Positions 1 to 8,448 are shown, counted from the stretch's first letter. The stretch is 64,000 bases of DNA from Bacillus sp. J33 (GCF_000518885.1 NZ_JAEL01000012.1:1-64000); one strand, 5' to 3'. Numbers and translations: made by a program. Notes: generated by a model from the sequence alone, not told the origin.

Positions 1-160
1 TATTCTGTCTTTTCTTTGGCTTTTGGTTGAAATCCTCCATTTCTGCATACTTCTTAATGGTTCGCGGATCTCTCCCTGTCCTTTTAGCTACACTTGAATA
101 TCCGCAGTCTTTATTGTTAACCTCATGTCTGATATAATTAATCTCGGCCACTGCCAACAT
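1..160 (-). mobile_element. istA: IS21-family transposase (IstA), N-terminal part, cut by window edge
   Basis: Reading the minus strand from an ATG at 158-160 gives a protein beginning MLAVAEINYIRHEVNNK and continuing with a helix-turn-helix (YSSVAKRTGRDPRTIKKYAE), the DNA-binding head of IS21-family IstA transposases. The frame stays open to base 1, so about 53 residues are visible and the DDE catalytic domain would lie outside the window. An AGGAGG (about 170-175) and a second AAGGAG next to the ATG lie upstream. The element end should lie between here and the palindrome at 241-274. Family call is from the HTH sequence and is fairly secure; whether the gene is intact is unknown. Confidence 0.75.
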
Positions 161-240
161 CTCCTTAAATACCTCCTGCACGTTTTGTACCCAACAGGAA
201 GTGTATGTGTATTTTGGAATGTTGACAAGTGGCCATTTTT

Positions 241-274
241 AATTTGTGCAGGCCCCTAGGGGCCAGCACAAATT
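241..274. repeat. 34-bp near-perfect palindrome beside the IS21 end
   Basis: Arms AATTTGTGC and GCACAAATT flank a GC-rich core GGCCCCTAGGGGCC; only the symmetric position 250/265 (A opposite A) fails to pair. It sits about 80 bp outside the transposase start. It may belong to the IS end, act as a terminator, or be the target sequence. No T-run follows on either strand, so a simple terminator is not obvious. Confidence 0.6.
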
Positions 275-286
275 AAATGCCATAAC

Positions 287-687
287 CTACATTTTTATGA
301 TGCCATAAACAGTAATCACCTTTATAAGCCTATCTTTATTTCCATTAAAGTCTTTCAAAAAGTTATTTTCTGTAATATCCTCTAACAAAAATATCAAATG
401 TTTTTTTAATTCATTTATGGTTGGATTGTTCTGTAATACTGTTTTTAGTCTTTCAAGCTCAGCTATTATTAGTCCCCAAGTTTGTTTATCTATCTCACTC
501 ACAGCAAACAAATTATAACTCTTATAATGTTTTTGAATTGCAAGAGAGAAAAAAGAAAATGTTTCATCTGTGAAATAAATGGAGTCATTGCTCCAGTGAT
601 TACCTGTAAATTTTCCAGGTTTTAATTCTACATAACAGTTCCTTCCAATGCCTCAACATCATAAATAATTTGAATAGGCTCACACAT
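287..687 (-). pseudogene. Small hypothetical gene broken by a frameshift
   Basis: An ATG at 685-687 has a good ribosome binding site (GGAGGGG, 8 nt away) and starts MCEPIQIIYDVEALEG, then hits a stop. Shifting frame near 636-646 gives a continuous second part, YVELKPGKFTGNHWSNDSIY onward, running 287-635 and ending in YGIIKM. The combined product would be about 133 residues. The frame 287-511 alone is therefore only the C-terminal half. I do not recognise the family; size and composition would fit a small immunity-like or phage accessory protein, but that is a guess. A sequencing error in the shift region is an alternative to true decay. Confidence 0.5.
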
Positions 688-819
688 TAAGTAACCCCTC
701 CATGTTCTCTCCATTCCTTTAAATAGTATCATGAATTTGTTTAGTAGTTAGCTGCATTATCTGTCACAATAAAATAATTCTTTCTAAATATTACACTGTT
801 AGGAGCAATTTGAGAAAGT

Positions 820-886
820 GTCACAGTTTGTAAACCAACTCTAATGATAGACATGAAGGGGAAGAATAAACAGTTGTCACAGTTTT
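820..886. repeat. Two direct copies of GTCACAGTTT, with an inverted copy at 2723-2733
   Basis: GTCACAGTTT occurs at 820-829 and 876-885 (56 bp apart) and, extended by one T, in inverted form (AAAACTGTGAC) at 2723-2733. The copies bracket the small gene at 941 and the serine recombinase. They are candidate recombinase-recognition or regulatory half-sites. Function is inferred from position only. The stretch 688-940 otherwise holds only a possible -10 box (TATAAT, 910-915) for the gene at 941. Confidence 0.45.
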
Positions 887-940
887 ATCCCTATTTCTAA
901 CTATAGCTCTATAATACAGTCAAACAGGAGAGGATATAAA

Positions 941-1102
941 ATGGATCAATTAAAAAATCAGGAAAACAAAGAAATAGAGGTTATTACCTTTAAGACAAAA
1001 GATAAGGTTACAGTTAAAGTACATGGTAAGCCTAACCTAGACATGTTAGCTAGAAAGTTTATTGACCTGTACAATCAAAAACTAAATAACTCAGCTAGTT
1101 AA
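941..1102 (+). CDS. Small protein (53 aa) beside the serine recombinase
   Basis: ATG at 941 is preceded by AGGAGAGG about 7 nt upstream. The product starts MDQLKNQENKEIEVITF and ends NQKLNNSAS; it is charged with no membrane segment. It has its own terminator (1104-1134) and converges on the recombinase gene. Small genes of this size commonly accompany large serine recombinases in Firmicutes prophages and integrative elements, where some act as directionality factors. That role is only an inference from position. A TATAAT at 910-915 is a plausible -10 element, but no matching -35 box is evident. Confidence 0.65.
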   Translation: MDQLKNQENKEIEVITFKTKDKVTVKVHGKPNLDMLARKFIDLYNQKLNNSAS

Positions 1103-1103
1103 A

Positions 1104-1134
1104 GGAGGAGTCTTTAAGACTTCTCCATTTTTAT
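1104..1134 (+). terminator. Rho-independent terminator of the 53-aa gene
   Basis: GGAGGAGTCTT pairs with AAGACTTCTCC (one G-U) and is followed by ATTTTTA, directly after the stop codon at 1102. Confidence 0.8.
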
Positions 1135-1143
1135 TTGTATACA

Positions 1144-1175
1144 TAAAAAAAGGAGAGGTTTTTACAACTCTCTCC
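1144..1175 (-). terminator. Terminator of the serine recombinase (minus strand)
   Basis: On the minus strand GGAGAG (1175-1170) pairs with CTCTCC (1157-1152), followed by a run of seven T residues. The recombinase stop codon (1164-1162) lies in the loop. Confidence 0.65.
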
Positions 1176-2661
1176 ACTTAATATCTATAACAGGCTCATT
1201 ATTTGTCTCAGCAGTTTTAGTAAAAACAATCCCTGCAATGATAAGCTTTAATGTAGCATTTTGCTCCTCTAAATCCAACTCCTCAAATGTATCAATCATC
1301 TCAATTATCCCTTTTACTTTCTCTACTTGAACAGATGCATCTAAGCTTTCCAGTTTAGTTTGAATTATACTTATTTCATCTTTTAAAGCAGAAATGGTTT
1401 CCTCTAAAACCTTCTTTTTCTGCTGATAAGAGTCTTTATCTAACTCTTCATCAAGATAAAGGTCTAACAGCCTTTTTGCTTTTCTTTCCTGCTTAGCTAG
1501 GTCAACCTTTAGCCCTTCTAAAGTACATACTAAGCTTTCCTCAATCCCTGATGTATCCTCAGCTAATAAACTAACTAGAGTCTGTTCTAGCTCTTTTTTG
1601 TAAAGGTTTAAAGCCTCAAGGACTGCATTTTCTACTTTATAAATAGCTGCTCCACCATTATGGCATTTTGTTTCTAAGTCAATATGATTTCTACAAGGTC
1701 TAATTTGATAAAAGGAGTAATTTCTCCCAGTTTTTCTTACTTTATTATTTAGCTGAATTGTCATTCCTTTACCACATACTCCACAAACAAGGAGCTTATT
1801 TACAGGTGATTTAATTCCTAAAGATTGCAGATTTTCTTTTGACCTTCTTAACTTAAACAATGTCTGAATCTGATTGAACTCCTGCTCAGTCATGATTGCC
1901 TCATGAGTATTTTTAGCAATAGCAGTCTTTTTCAACCTCTTAGAGTTATAACTTGATTCCCCTAAATAAACTCTATTTTGTAAGATACCTAATACCCTGT
2001 CAGTTTTAAAAGTATTACCTTTTCTAGACCTGTATCCTAATTTATTTACCTTATCAGCTATCTGTCTTGAGGAGTAGCCTAATAAAGCTAACTCAACCAT
2101 TTTTCTAACTATCTTTTTCTCCTCAGGATTAACAAGTAGCTGTTTAGTGTTTTTATCCCATGTATATCCAATTGGAGCAATTGATCCAATCCATCTATTT
2201 TTAATTGCAACTGCATCATATTTGCCTTTATTTAATCTGTGTCTAATCCTCTTGTATTCATAAGCTGACAATACTGAGGTAAAGCCAAACATTAGCTCCT
2301 GATTTTCATCTGAGAGGTCAATGGTGTTATCTGGAGTTTCAATTATAATTCCATGCTCTATAAATATTTCCTTTAATTCTGCTGAGTCTCTTTCATCCCT
2401 GCTCAATCTGTCAGGGTGAGTAACAAGTACTCTGCTGTATTTACCTTGGATTATTCCCTCAAGCATCTTTGCTAACTCTGGTCTATTCCAGTTTATTGAG
2501 GATTCTACCTCTTGGAAAATGTCATAGCTGTATCCTTTTTGCTCAGCTATTCTAACTAAAGTTTCCCTTTGATTTAGTAAAGTTTCCTCTGTTCCCCCAT
2601 CTTCCTCTCTGGACTTTCTCACATAAAGTGCAACTTTCAATTTTAGTGCTGTTTGTACCAT
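1162..2661 (-). CDS. Large serine recombinase (site-specific integrase)
   Basis: The 499-residue protein has the three-part architecture of large serine integrases. A resolvase catalytic domain covers about residues 9-150, with the nucleophilic serine in YVRKSREE (Ser17) and the arginine-rich stretch THPDRLSRDERD. A recombinase domain (about 165-270) includes GYSSRQIADKVNKLGYRSR. A zinc-ribbon (CGVCGKG, then CRN and CHN) is followed by a coiled-coil C-terminus. The start is ATG at 2659-2661 with AGGAGG just upstream. The gene begins about 70 bp from the right junction at about 2723-2735, as usual for such integrases next to an att site. It probably mobilised an element entering from the left; the left boundary is not visible. 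Confidence 0.9.
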   Translation of the reverse strand: MVQTALKLKVALYVRKSREEDGGTEETLLNQRETLVRIAEQKGYSYDIFQEVESSINWNRPELAKMLEGIIQGKYSRVLVTHPDRLSRDERDSAELKEIFIEHGIIIETPDNTIDLSDENQELMFGFTSVLSAYEYKRIRHRLNKGKYDAVAIKNRWIGSIAPIGYTWDKNTKQLLVNPEEKKIVRKMVELALLGYSSRQIADKVNKLGYRSRKGNTFKTDRVLGILQNRVYLGESSYNSKRLKKTAIAKNTHEAIMTEQEFNQIQTLFKLRRSKENLQSLGIKSPVNKLLVCGVCGKGMTIQLNNKVRKTGRNYSFYQIRPCRNHIDLETKCHNGGAAIYKVENAVLEALNLYKKELEQTLVSLLAEDTSGIEESLVCTLEGLKVDLAKQERKAKRLLDLYLDEELDKDSYQQKKKVLEETISALKDEISIIQTKLESLDASVQVEKVKGIIEMIDTFEELDLEEQNATLKLIIAGIVFTKTAETNNEPVIDIKWREL

Positions 2662-2733
2662 TTTGTTTCTCCTCCTGTTATGCTCTGATTTTGCCTCTAT
2701 TACTATAATTAGAGAGCTTTTAAAAACTGTGAC

Positions 2734-3321
2734 ATGTTATCAGAGCTATTCAATTATTGGAGGATGAACTGTGTTTTACTGACAAATCCGGAAAATCTCA
2801 GAACAAGATTGACAAGTATATTAGCTCAAATTAGACGATTTATGAAGACCTATAAACTCGACAAGCATGAGATGGAAAAATATTATATGGAAATTTACTC
2901 TGAGATATTAAACAATAGTGTTTTATTCCGGATCGTTCAGGAGATGCTTCTATTTATTTATCAAATTATTGATTGTGCCCTTCAGGCTGAAACAGTTTCA
3001 AAAAATGATGTAATAGAAAAAGGAATCAGATTTATTGAGTTAAATTATAGTGATCCGGATTTATCACTGGAAAAAGTTGCTGAAGAAGTGGGCAGGAATC
3101 CTTCCTATTATAGCCATTTATTAATGACCAAGCATGGCACGCCTTTCCGGCAGCTTTTAACAAATGTAAGAATACAAGAGGCAAAACGTCTTTTAACTTC
3201 AACGGAATGGTCAATTAAAGAAATAGCTTATAAAGTTGGTTTCCATAATCCCAATTATTTTGCCCGCCTTTTTAAAGAAACTACTTCCTATACACCCAGG
3301 GCATACCGATTAAATAAATAA
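2734..3321 (+). pseudogene. AraC-family regulator, apparently lacking its 5' half
   Basis: The C-terminal 100 residues form a complete AraC double helix-turn-helix (DLSLEKVAEEVGRNPSYYSH, then WSIKEIAYKVGFHNPNYFAR, ending YTPRAYRLNK). The N-terminal part (about 90 residues) is a helical linker with no sensor domain. The first ATG (2734) has no ribosome binding site and overlaps the inverted GTCACAGTTT-like copy at 2723-2733 next to the serine recombinase. The simplest reading is that integration of the recombinase element cut off the real 5' end. Its position just upstream of the BCCT/lyase pair suggests it once regulated them. A short, translated regulator is possible but less likely. Confidence 0.65.
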
Positions 3322-3730
3322 TTCATATAACTTCTCTTATAACCTAAAAAAAATATAGAAATCTAAAATATTTATAGATTTCTATTTAATGCAAATGAAA
3401 ATATCAAAGAAAAGTATTGATGTTCAAAATGATGATGCATTTTTTTATAGCGTTTTATAATTTATAATTTTCTGTAAATTAAAATATAAAAGTAGGTGAC
3501 GGTCTGGGTTTAGAAGAAAAATGTGCATTCATGCTGATTTTTACTTTATCTCAGTACAGCATCAAAGGAAAGATGGGTGTGCCGGACAGATAAAAATAAA
3601 CTTACCGGCAGTGCTGCTAAGAAAAAATCAGAACAAGGTCATGATCCTCATCTAAAGATTGTTTTAGCAGAGTTACTACCTTTTCTTTGTATTTTTTTCT
3701 GCATTTATTTTGTTAATAGGGGGAGTTTTC
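3322..3730. other. Intergenic region upstream of the BCCT carrier
   Basis: About 400 bp with no credible gene. It contains a terminator-like hairpin (3356-3384) and a very AT-rich stretch (3440-3500) suited to a promoter, but no clear -35/-10 pair that I would commit to. The GGGGGAG at about 3720-3725 is the ribosome binding site for the ATG at 3731. Confidence 0.5.
3356..3387 (+). terminator. Terminator after the AraC remnant
   Basis: TAGAAATCTA (3356-3365) pairs perfectly with TAGATTTCTA (3375-3384); an A-run precedes and TTT follows, so it could act in both directions. Confidence 0.65.
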
Positions 3731-5311
3731 ATGTCGTTAGAAACCGGTAAGACGAGCAGTCCTGAAATAGTGGCTGAGACAGAACGGAAAACACGGAAGG
3801 GTGTTTTCTGGCCAGCATTCCTGATTGTTGGCGGAGGGGCAATCCTCGGAATTGTTAACAACAAAATGCTGGCCGACATTTCTATGAACGGATTCTTAGG
3901 CTCACTGCGGGGGCTTGGCTGGCTTTATCAAATAATATCGATTGCAGCTTTGGTCATAGTGGGACTTGTCACTTTTACAAAGCTTGGGAAGGTTCGGCTA
4001 GGGGGAGAAGATGCAAAGCCAAAGTTTTCTTTTCCTGTATGGTTTGCAATGGCATTAACGGGCGGCATCGCTACCGGGGTTATCACGTATGGGGTAAATG
4101 AACCCATAATCTACTTTGGCAATATTTATGGCGAAATGGAGCAGACAGGGATCAAACCCGGAACCGCTGAAGCGGCCATTTTTGCCATGGGACGCAGCTT
4201 CTATAATTGGTCTTTTATCCCTTATGCAATGTATTCACTAAGCGGTTTGGTTGTAGCGTACATGTACTTTAATCGCAAAAAATCACTATCGGTGACAGCC
4301 ACATTAATCCCTTTATTTGGAGATAGGCTGACAAAGGGGATTTGGACGAACATAATTGATACATTGTCGGTATTGGCTATTGCATTAGGCCTTGCTTCTT
4401 CACTTGGTGCAGGCTTGGCTCTTGTTGGTTCAGGAATCGAGACCACCTATGGAATTCAGCAGGGACCTATCATGTGGCTAGTGCTCACCTTTTTGATCAC
4501 GGGGACATTTACACTTTCCGCCCTGAAAGGATTAGATAAGGGAATTCGAATCTTGTCTGATGTTAATGCCAAAATCTTTTATATTATTTTAATTACCATT
4601 ATTATTGTTGGGCCTACATTGTACATTTTACGCACTTCAACTGCAGGAATGGGATATTGGCTGCAGAATTTTTGGATTTGGGGACTGGACCCGATTGACA
4701 TGGGCGGGGAAGCTCTTGTTATGTGGTGGACATTATATGACTGGGCTATCTGGATTGCCTATGCACCATTGATGGGCATTTTCCTGGCTATTATCTCACA
4801 TGGCCGTACGATTCGTGAGTTTATGATGATTAACTGGATCCTGCCTTCCGTATTCAGCATCATCTGGTTCGGTGTCTGGGGAGGAACGGCTTTATCCTGG
4901 CAGCAAAATGAAGCAGTGGACCTCATTGGGACTATAACTGAAAGTGGTGCAGTTGCCGGGCTGTGGGCATTCCTGGCTAATTTGCCGCTGGGCAGTATAT
5001 TAATTCCTGTTGTGATGATAACACTTATCCTTTCTTTTGCAACCGCCGCCGATTCCATGGTCCGGACTATTTCATCGTTATGTACAGAGAATATACGACA
5101 TGATGAGGAGCCTGCAAAGTGGAAAAAGCTTCTTTGGGCACTTTCTATTGCCACAATCGCTTTTGTAATGGTGGCTTACGCCGGCGGAGCCCAAGGGGTA
5201 GATGGAGTTAAGTATTTGGCAGCACTTGGAGGGTCGGCGGTCCTGTTTATCTTTGTCCTTCAGGTCGCCTCAGCGATTAAGATGTTTTTTATAGATAAAA
5301 TCGAAAGATAA
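3731..5311 (+). CDS. BCCT-family (betaine/carnitine/choline-type) transporter
   Basis: The protein (526 aa from ATG 3731, chosen because GGGGGAG lies 6-8 nt upstream) has about twelve hydrophobic segments and the BCCT signature region: GGIATGVITYGVNEPIIYFG and, further on, WWTLYDWAIWIAYAPLMG followed by HGRTIREF. BCCT carriers import quaternary-ammonium or otherwise trimethylated zwitterions, usually by Na+ symport. Several aromatic positions differ from typical glycine-betaine carriers (the tryptophan-rich box is partly replaced), so another betaine substrate is likely. The lyase gene follows after 27 bp, so the two are probably co-transcribed. Together they suggest import of an aromatic betaine such as ergothioneine or hercynine. 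Family call secure; substrate inferred. Confidence 0.88.
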   Translation: MSLETGKTSSPEIVAETERKTRKGVFWPAFLIVGGGAILGIVNNKMLADISMNGFLGSLRGLGWLYQIISIAALVIVGLVTFTKLGKVRLGGEDAKPKFSFPVWFAMALTGGIATGVITYGVNEPIIYFGNIYGEMEQTGIKPGTAEAAIFAMGRSFYNWSFIPYAMYSLSGLVVAYMYFNRKKSLSVTATLIPLFGDRLTKGIWTNIIDTLSVLAIALGLASSLGAGLALVGSGIETTYGIQQGPIMWLVLTFLITGTFTLSALKGLDKGIRILSDVNAKIFYIILITIIIVGPTLYILRTSTAGMGYWLQNFWIWGLDPIDMGGEALVMWWTLYDWAIWIAYAPLMGIFLAIISHGRTIREFMMINWILPSVFSIIWFGVWGGTALSWQQNEAVDLIGTITESGAVAGLWAFLANLPLGSILIPVVMITLILSFATAADSMVRTISSLCTENIRHDEEPAKWKKLLWALSIATIAFVMVAYAGGAQGVDGVKYLAALGGSAVLFIFVLQVASAIKMFFIDKIER

Positions 5312-5338
5312 CTGTCACTTTTATAGGGGGGAAGGAGC

Positions 5339-6904
5339 ATGTGTGCAAAAGGTATAAAAAAAGTTGTCTTAGGCAATAGGCTGAAACTGGAAGAGTTTGT
5401 AGCTGTTGCCCGGTTTAAGGCTGAGGTTGAATTTTCTTTCCATTATCAGGAGAGGGTAGTCAAATCCCGCCGCCTTTTAGAACAGCAGATGGAGAAGGGG
5501 GAAATTATGTATGGAGTGAATACGGGCTTCGGAGCACTCTACACACAAATTATTTCCCCTGAGGAAACAGCCCAGCTTCAAAGAAATATTCTCTTATCAC
5601 ATGCCACCTCTGTGGGTGAACCGCTTCCTAAAGAAGTCGTCAGGGCAACTATGTTAATGGCTCTGCAAAATCTGGGCCAAGGATATTCTGGAGTTCGGCT
5701 TCAAACGCTGGAAATGTATCGTCAATTCTTAAATCTGGACTTAACTCCATTTTCCCCGAAGGAAGGCTCTGTCGGATACTTAAGTCCAGAGGCTCATATA
5801 GCCTTAGTTTTAATCGGTGAGGGCCAGGCTTATTGGGGCGGAGAGCTAATGCCAGCGAAAAAGGCTTTGCATATGGCTGGACTTGAACCAATTGAGCTTT
5901 CAGCAAAAGAAGGACTGGCACTTACAAGCGGAACAACCAGTCCAACCGGAATGGGGGCACTGGCATTGTACGATATGTTAAAAGCAGCTTCCACTGCAGA
6001 CATCATAGGTGCGATGTCTCTTGAAGTTTTAAAAGGAACCGTTCGTGCTTTTGATGATCGATTAATGTCTGCCCGTCCACATAAAGAACAGCAAGAGACA
6101 GCTGCTGCTATACGCCGGCTGCTTTCCGACTCACCCATGGCTAATGCATACAAGGATTTCCGCTTACAGGATGCTTTATCTATTAGGGCTATTCCCCAGT
6201 TGCACGGAGCAGCGAAAAAAACCCTTAATGATGCCCTTAATACCATTGAAATCGAAATGAACGGCTGCAGTGACAATCCGATCCTATGGCCAGATAGTGA
6301 AGAAGGGGGTACCATATCAGGCTGCAATTGTGATTCCTCCTATGTTGGAATCGAGCTTGATTCTGCCTGTATCGCTGCGACAGCCATTGCCAAAATGTCA
6401 GAAAGGCGCAATAGCCGGCTTATCAATGGAAAGCATTCAGGCTTTCCTGATTTCCTAATTAAAAATGGCGGATTAAATTCCGGGTTGATGATTCCACAAT
6501 ATAGCCAGGCAGGACTATTAAATGATATGAAAATACTTTCACACCCAGCAACAGTGGACAGCATCCCCACATGCGGGGATCAGGAAGATTATGTTGCGAT
6601 GGGGTACAATGCTGCCAAAAAGGCTCGAGAGGTAGCGGCAAAGCTGGAGTATGTGTTAGCAATCGAGCTGTTATCCATTTACACGGCTCATCAATTCACA
6701 GACAATGTTCCGGCACCAGGATCTGCAAGCAAAGCTGTACTGGGACGGCTAGCTAATTTTATTCCTAAATTGGAAGAAGACCAATATCTTTACCCTTTTA
6801 TAGAGGGAATAAGAGAATTGATCCATACTGGTGAAATGATCGGTTGTGTGGAGAATACGCTAGGGAAGATTTTTAACAAAGAATTAAAGGTTGAGGATTT
6901 ATAA
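5339..6904 (+). CDS. MIO-less aromatic amino acid lyase homologue, ergothionase-like
   Basis: A 521-residue member of the histidine/phenylalanine ammonia-lyase superfamily. Recognisable blocks are YGVNTGFG (58-65, with the loop tyrosine), LQRNILLSHATSVGEPL (about 80-96), AKEGLALTSGTT, then GLNSGLMIPQYS and HPATVDSIPTCGDQEDYVAM. The key departure is at 143-153, GSVGYLSPEAH, where normal family members read GSVGASGDLAPLAH: the Ala-Ser-Gly that cyclises to the MIO electrophile is absent. The protein cannot form MIO and should not deaminate histidine. Elimination of trimethylamine, already a good leaving group, needs no MIO and is the chemistry of ergothionase, a member of this superfamily. The upstream BCCT betaine carrier fits. 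No other hut gene is nearby. Start ATG 5339 follows AGGGGGGAAGGAG; a terminator follows. Confidence 0.82.
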   Translation: MCAKGIKKVVLGNRLKLEEFVAVARFKAEVEFSFHYQERVVKSRRLLEQQMEKGEIMYGVNTGFGALYTQIISPEETAQLQRNILLSHATSVGEPLPKEVVRATMLMALQNLGQGYSGVRLQTLEMYRQFLNLDLTPFSPKEGSVGYLSPEAHIALVLIGEGQAYWGGELMPAKKALHMAGLEPIELSAKEGLALTSGTTSPTGMGALALYDMLKAASTADIIGAMSLEVLKGTVRAFDDRLMSARPHKEQQETAAAIRRLLSDSPMANAYKDFRLQDALSIRAIPQLHGAAKKTLNDALNTIEIEMNGCSDNPILWPDSEEGGTISGCNCDSSYVGIELDSACIAATAIAKMSERRNSRLINGKHSGFPDFLIKNGGLNSGLMIPQYSQAGLLNDMKILSHPATVDSIPTCGDQEDYVAMGYNAAKKAREVAAKLEYVLAIELLSIYTAHQFTDNVPAPGSASKAVLGRLANFIPKLEEDQYLYPFIEGIRELIHTGEMIGCVENTLGKIFNKELKVEDL

Positions 6905-6977
6905 AAAGTGTAGTGGATGTAGTATGTGCACATATTAAAGTTCTTTCATTAAGTCTGAAAATATACACTAAAAAAGA

Positions 6978-7005
6978 AGGTTCCTAGTTTAACAGGAGCC
7001 TTTTT
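6978..7005 (+). terminator. Terminator of the BCCT-lyase operon
   Basis: AGGTTCCT (6978-6985) pairs with AGGAGCCT (6994-7001, one G-U) followed by TTTTTGTTTT. Confidence 0.8.
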
Positions 7006-7070
7006 GTTTTGATATATTACATCAATCTCGAAAAAGCAAACTAGGTGTGAATCAAGATTGGTCATGATTT

Positions 7071-7230
7071 CCACTCCGGGCACTTGCTTTCCGCGGAGAG
7101 GAATGAAGCCTCCCCGGCTTCGCCTGTGGGGTCTCCCACTCTCTCTTCTGAGCAGGAGTCAAGTGCCCCCCCGCTCTCATCAACTTAGTTGGTAAACCTT
7201 ATAGATAGCGCTGAAAAGCAACAAACTTTG
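7071..7230. repeat. GC-rich Bacillaceae intergenic repeat, copy 1
   Basis: Begins near CACTCCGGGCACTTGC and contains CACTTGCTTTCCGCGGAGAG, CCCGGCTTCGCC, GGAGTCAAGTGCC and CATCAACTTAGTTGG, then AACAAACTTTGCG. GGCACTTG near the start and CAAGTGCC near the end can pair, so the unit can fold back on itself. A second, diverged copy is at 42832-42950. Such CACTTGCTTTCCGCG sequences recur between genes in many Bacillaceae; this is from memory. It is much more GC-rich than its surroundings and fills most of the 584-bp gap 6905-7488. Confidence 0.7.
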
Positions 7231-7488
7231 CGAAAACAGCGTAATAAAAAGATGGGATGACATAATAAACAATAGTTTCTGCGCACATTAAAAATATCAT
7301 TCTTAAGTTCTCACTGGATAATGATACGATTCAGTACAAGGATCAACTATATTAGCCAATTGTTATTCTCCTAATAATATTGTGCAGAAATTTATTAAAG
7401 GGGAACCTGCGTATGTATCGAATATGTAATAGCAGCAAAAGATTAAAAGACAATAAATATTAAGGTTTATAGACTAGGGAGGGTTAAC

Positions 7489-8337
7489 ATGGACAAAAAA
7501 CTTTTGAGAAGATTTGATTTCCCGGATACAGGGATCATTCTGTATGAAAGTAAACATCGGAGAGGCCAGTTTGTATCTGAACATTACCATGATCATTTTC
7601 AAGTTCTTTATGCATTGGATGGGGAAGGTGAAATTACACTTGATGGAAAGGCTTATAATTTTTCGAAAGACAAGGTTGTCCTTATTAATCCGAATTGCAT
7701 TCACTCGATAAAAGCGACGACTAAATTGACGGTGCTGGTACTTGCGTTTTCAGTACCCGCTTTGAAAGTGGCCATACAGGAGGAGCTGCTAACTTTAATT
7801 CAGAAAAATTCCAGACATTTTGAGCTTGACTTTTATACGGCAAGTGAAATACGGCCGTTGTTCAGGAAAATGCTATATGAACAAAAAAATGATGATTTTT
7901 TTGGTAATCTGTCCATGCCTGTTTATCTTCTTGAAATCATCATTCAATTGCTGCGTCAGCAAAATTTTTCTTATGTTCAGGATGCGAATGATATTCGTTC
8001 GATTCAAATCAAGGAATACATAGAGAGACATTATTTCAATAATATCACGGCAGAAAATCTTTCCTCGGTCTTTGGCATATCAACCAGATATATGAATGAT
8101 ATCTTTAAACGTAAATTCAATGATACCCCGCTGCAATATCTTCAAAAAGTAAGAATTCACCAGGCAAAGGAATTGCTTCTGGAATCCGACCAGGATATTG
8201 TATCTATTTGCTTTGAGGTGGGTTATGAAACATTATCAACTTTTTATCGCACTTTCAGAAATTTAGTAGGGATTTCACCAAATAAATTTCGTATGTCCGG
8301 TCAGTCACCATCAGACATTACGGATACGGTTTCCTGA
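7489..8337 (+). CDS. AraC-family regulator with cupin sensor domain
   Basis: The protein (282 aa) has an N-terminal cupin-like ligand pocket (about residues 15-95: EHYHDHFQVLYALDGEGEIT, later INPNCIHSI) and a C-terminal AraC double helix-turn-helix (about 180-280: ITAENLSSVFGISTRYMNDI and DIVSICFEVGYETLSTFYRT, ending VGISPNKFRM). The ATG at 7489 has GGGAGGG upstream. It lies 240 bp upstream of the TRAP transporter genes in the same direction and most likely controls the TRAP and sugar-derivative operons in response to the imported compound. The family is certain; the effector is not known. Confidence 0.85.
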   Translation: MDKKLLRRFDFPDTGIILYESKHRRGQFVSEHYHDHFQVLYALDGEGEITLDGKAYNFSKDKVVLINPNCIHSIKATTKLTVLVLAFSVPALKVAIQEELLTLIQKNSRHFELDFYTASEIRPLFRKMLYEQKNDDFFGNLSMPVYLLEIIIQLLRQQNFSYVQDANDIRSIQIKEYIERHYFNNITAENLSSVFGISTRYMNDIFKRKFNDTPLQYLQKVRIHQAKELLLESDQDIVSICFEVGYETLSTFYRTFRNLVGISPNKFRMSGQSPSDITDTVS

Positions 8338-8344
8338 TAAGCTT

Positions 8345-8448
8345 CTTATGAAGGCCAAAATGGAAGAGGAAAGAAACAGAAAGGTCCTTCATCGGGCTTA
8401 TGAAGGCCAAAATCGAAGAGAAAAGAAGCAGAAAGGTCCTTCATCGAA
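8345..8448. repeat. Two tandem 52-bp hairpin repeats
   Basis: Two consecutive 52-bp units (8345-8396, 8397-8448) differ at only a few bases. Each starts CTTATGAAGGCCAAAAT and ends GGTCCTTCATCG, so TGAAGG pairs with CCTTCA within each unit. They lie directly behind the AraC stop and before dctP. They may serve as a double transcription brake; no T-run follows the stems. Confidence 0.7.

Noticed and set aside
4759-5154. Minus-strand frame inside the BCCT gene
   Set aside because: Shadow of the BCCT coding sequence; the product has no family features.
5339-6904. Ordinary histidine ammonia-lyase (hutH)
   Set aside because: The Ala-Ser-Gly triad that forms MIO is absent and there are no other hut genes nearby.
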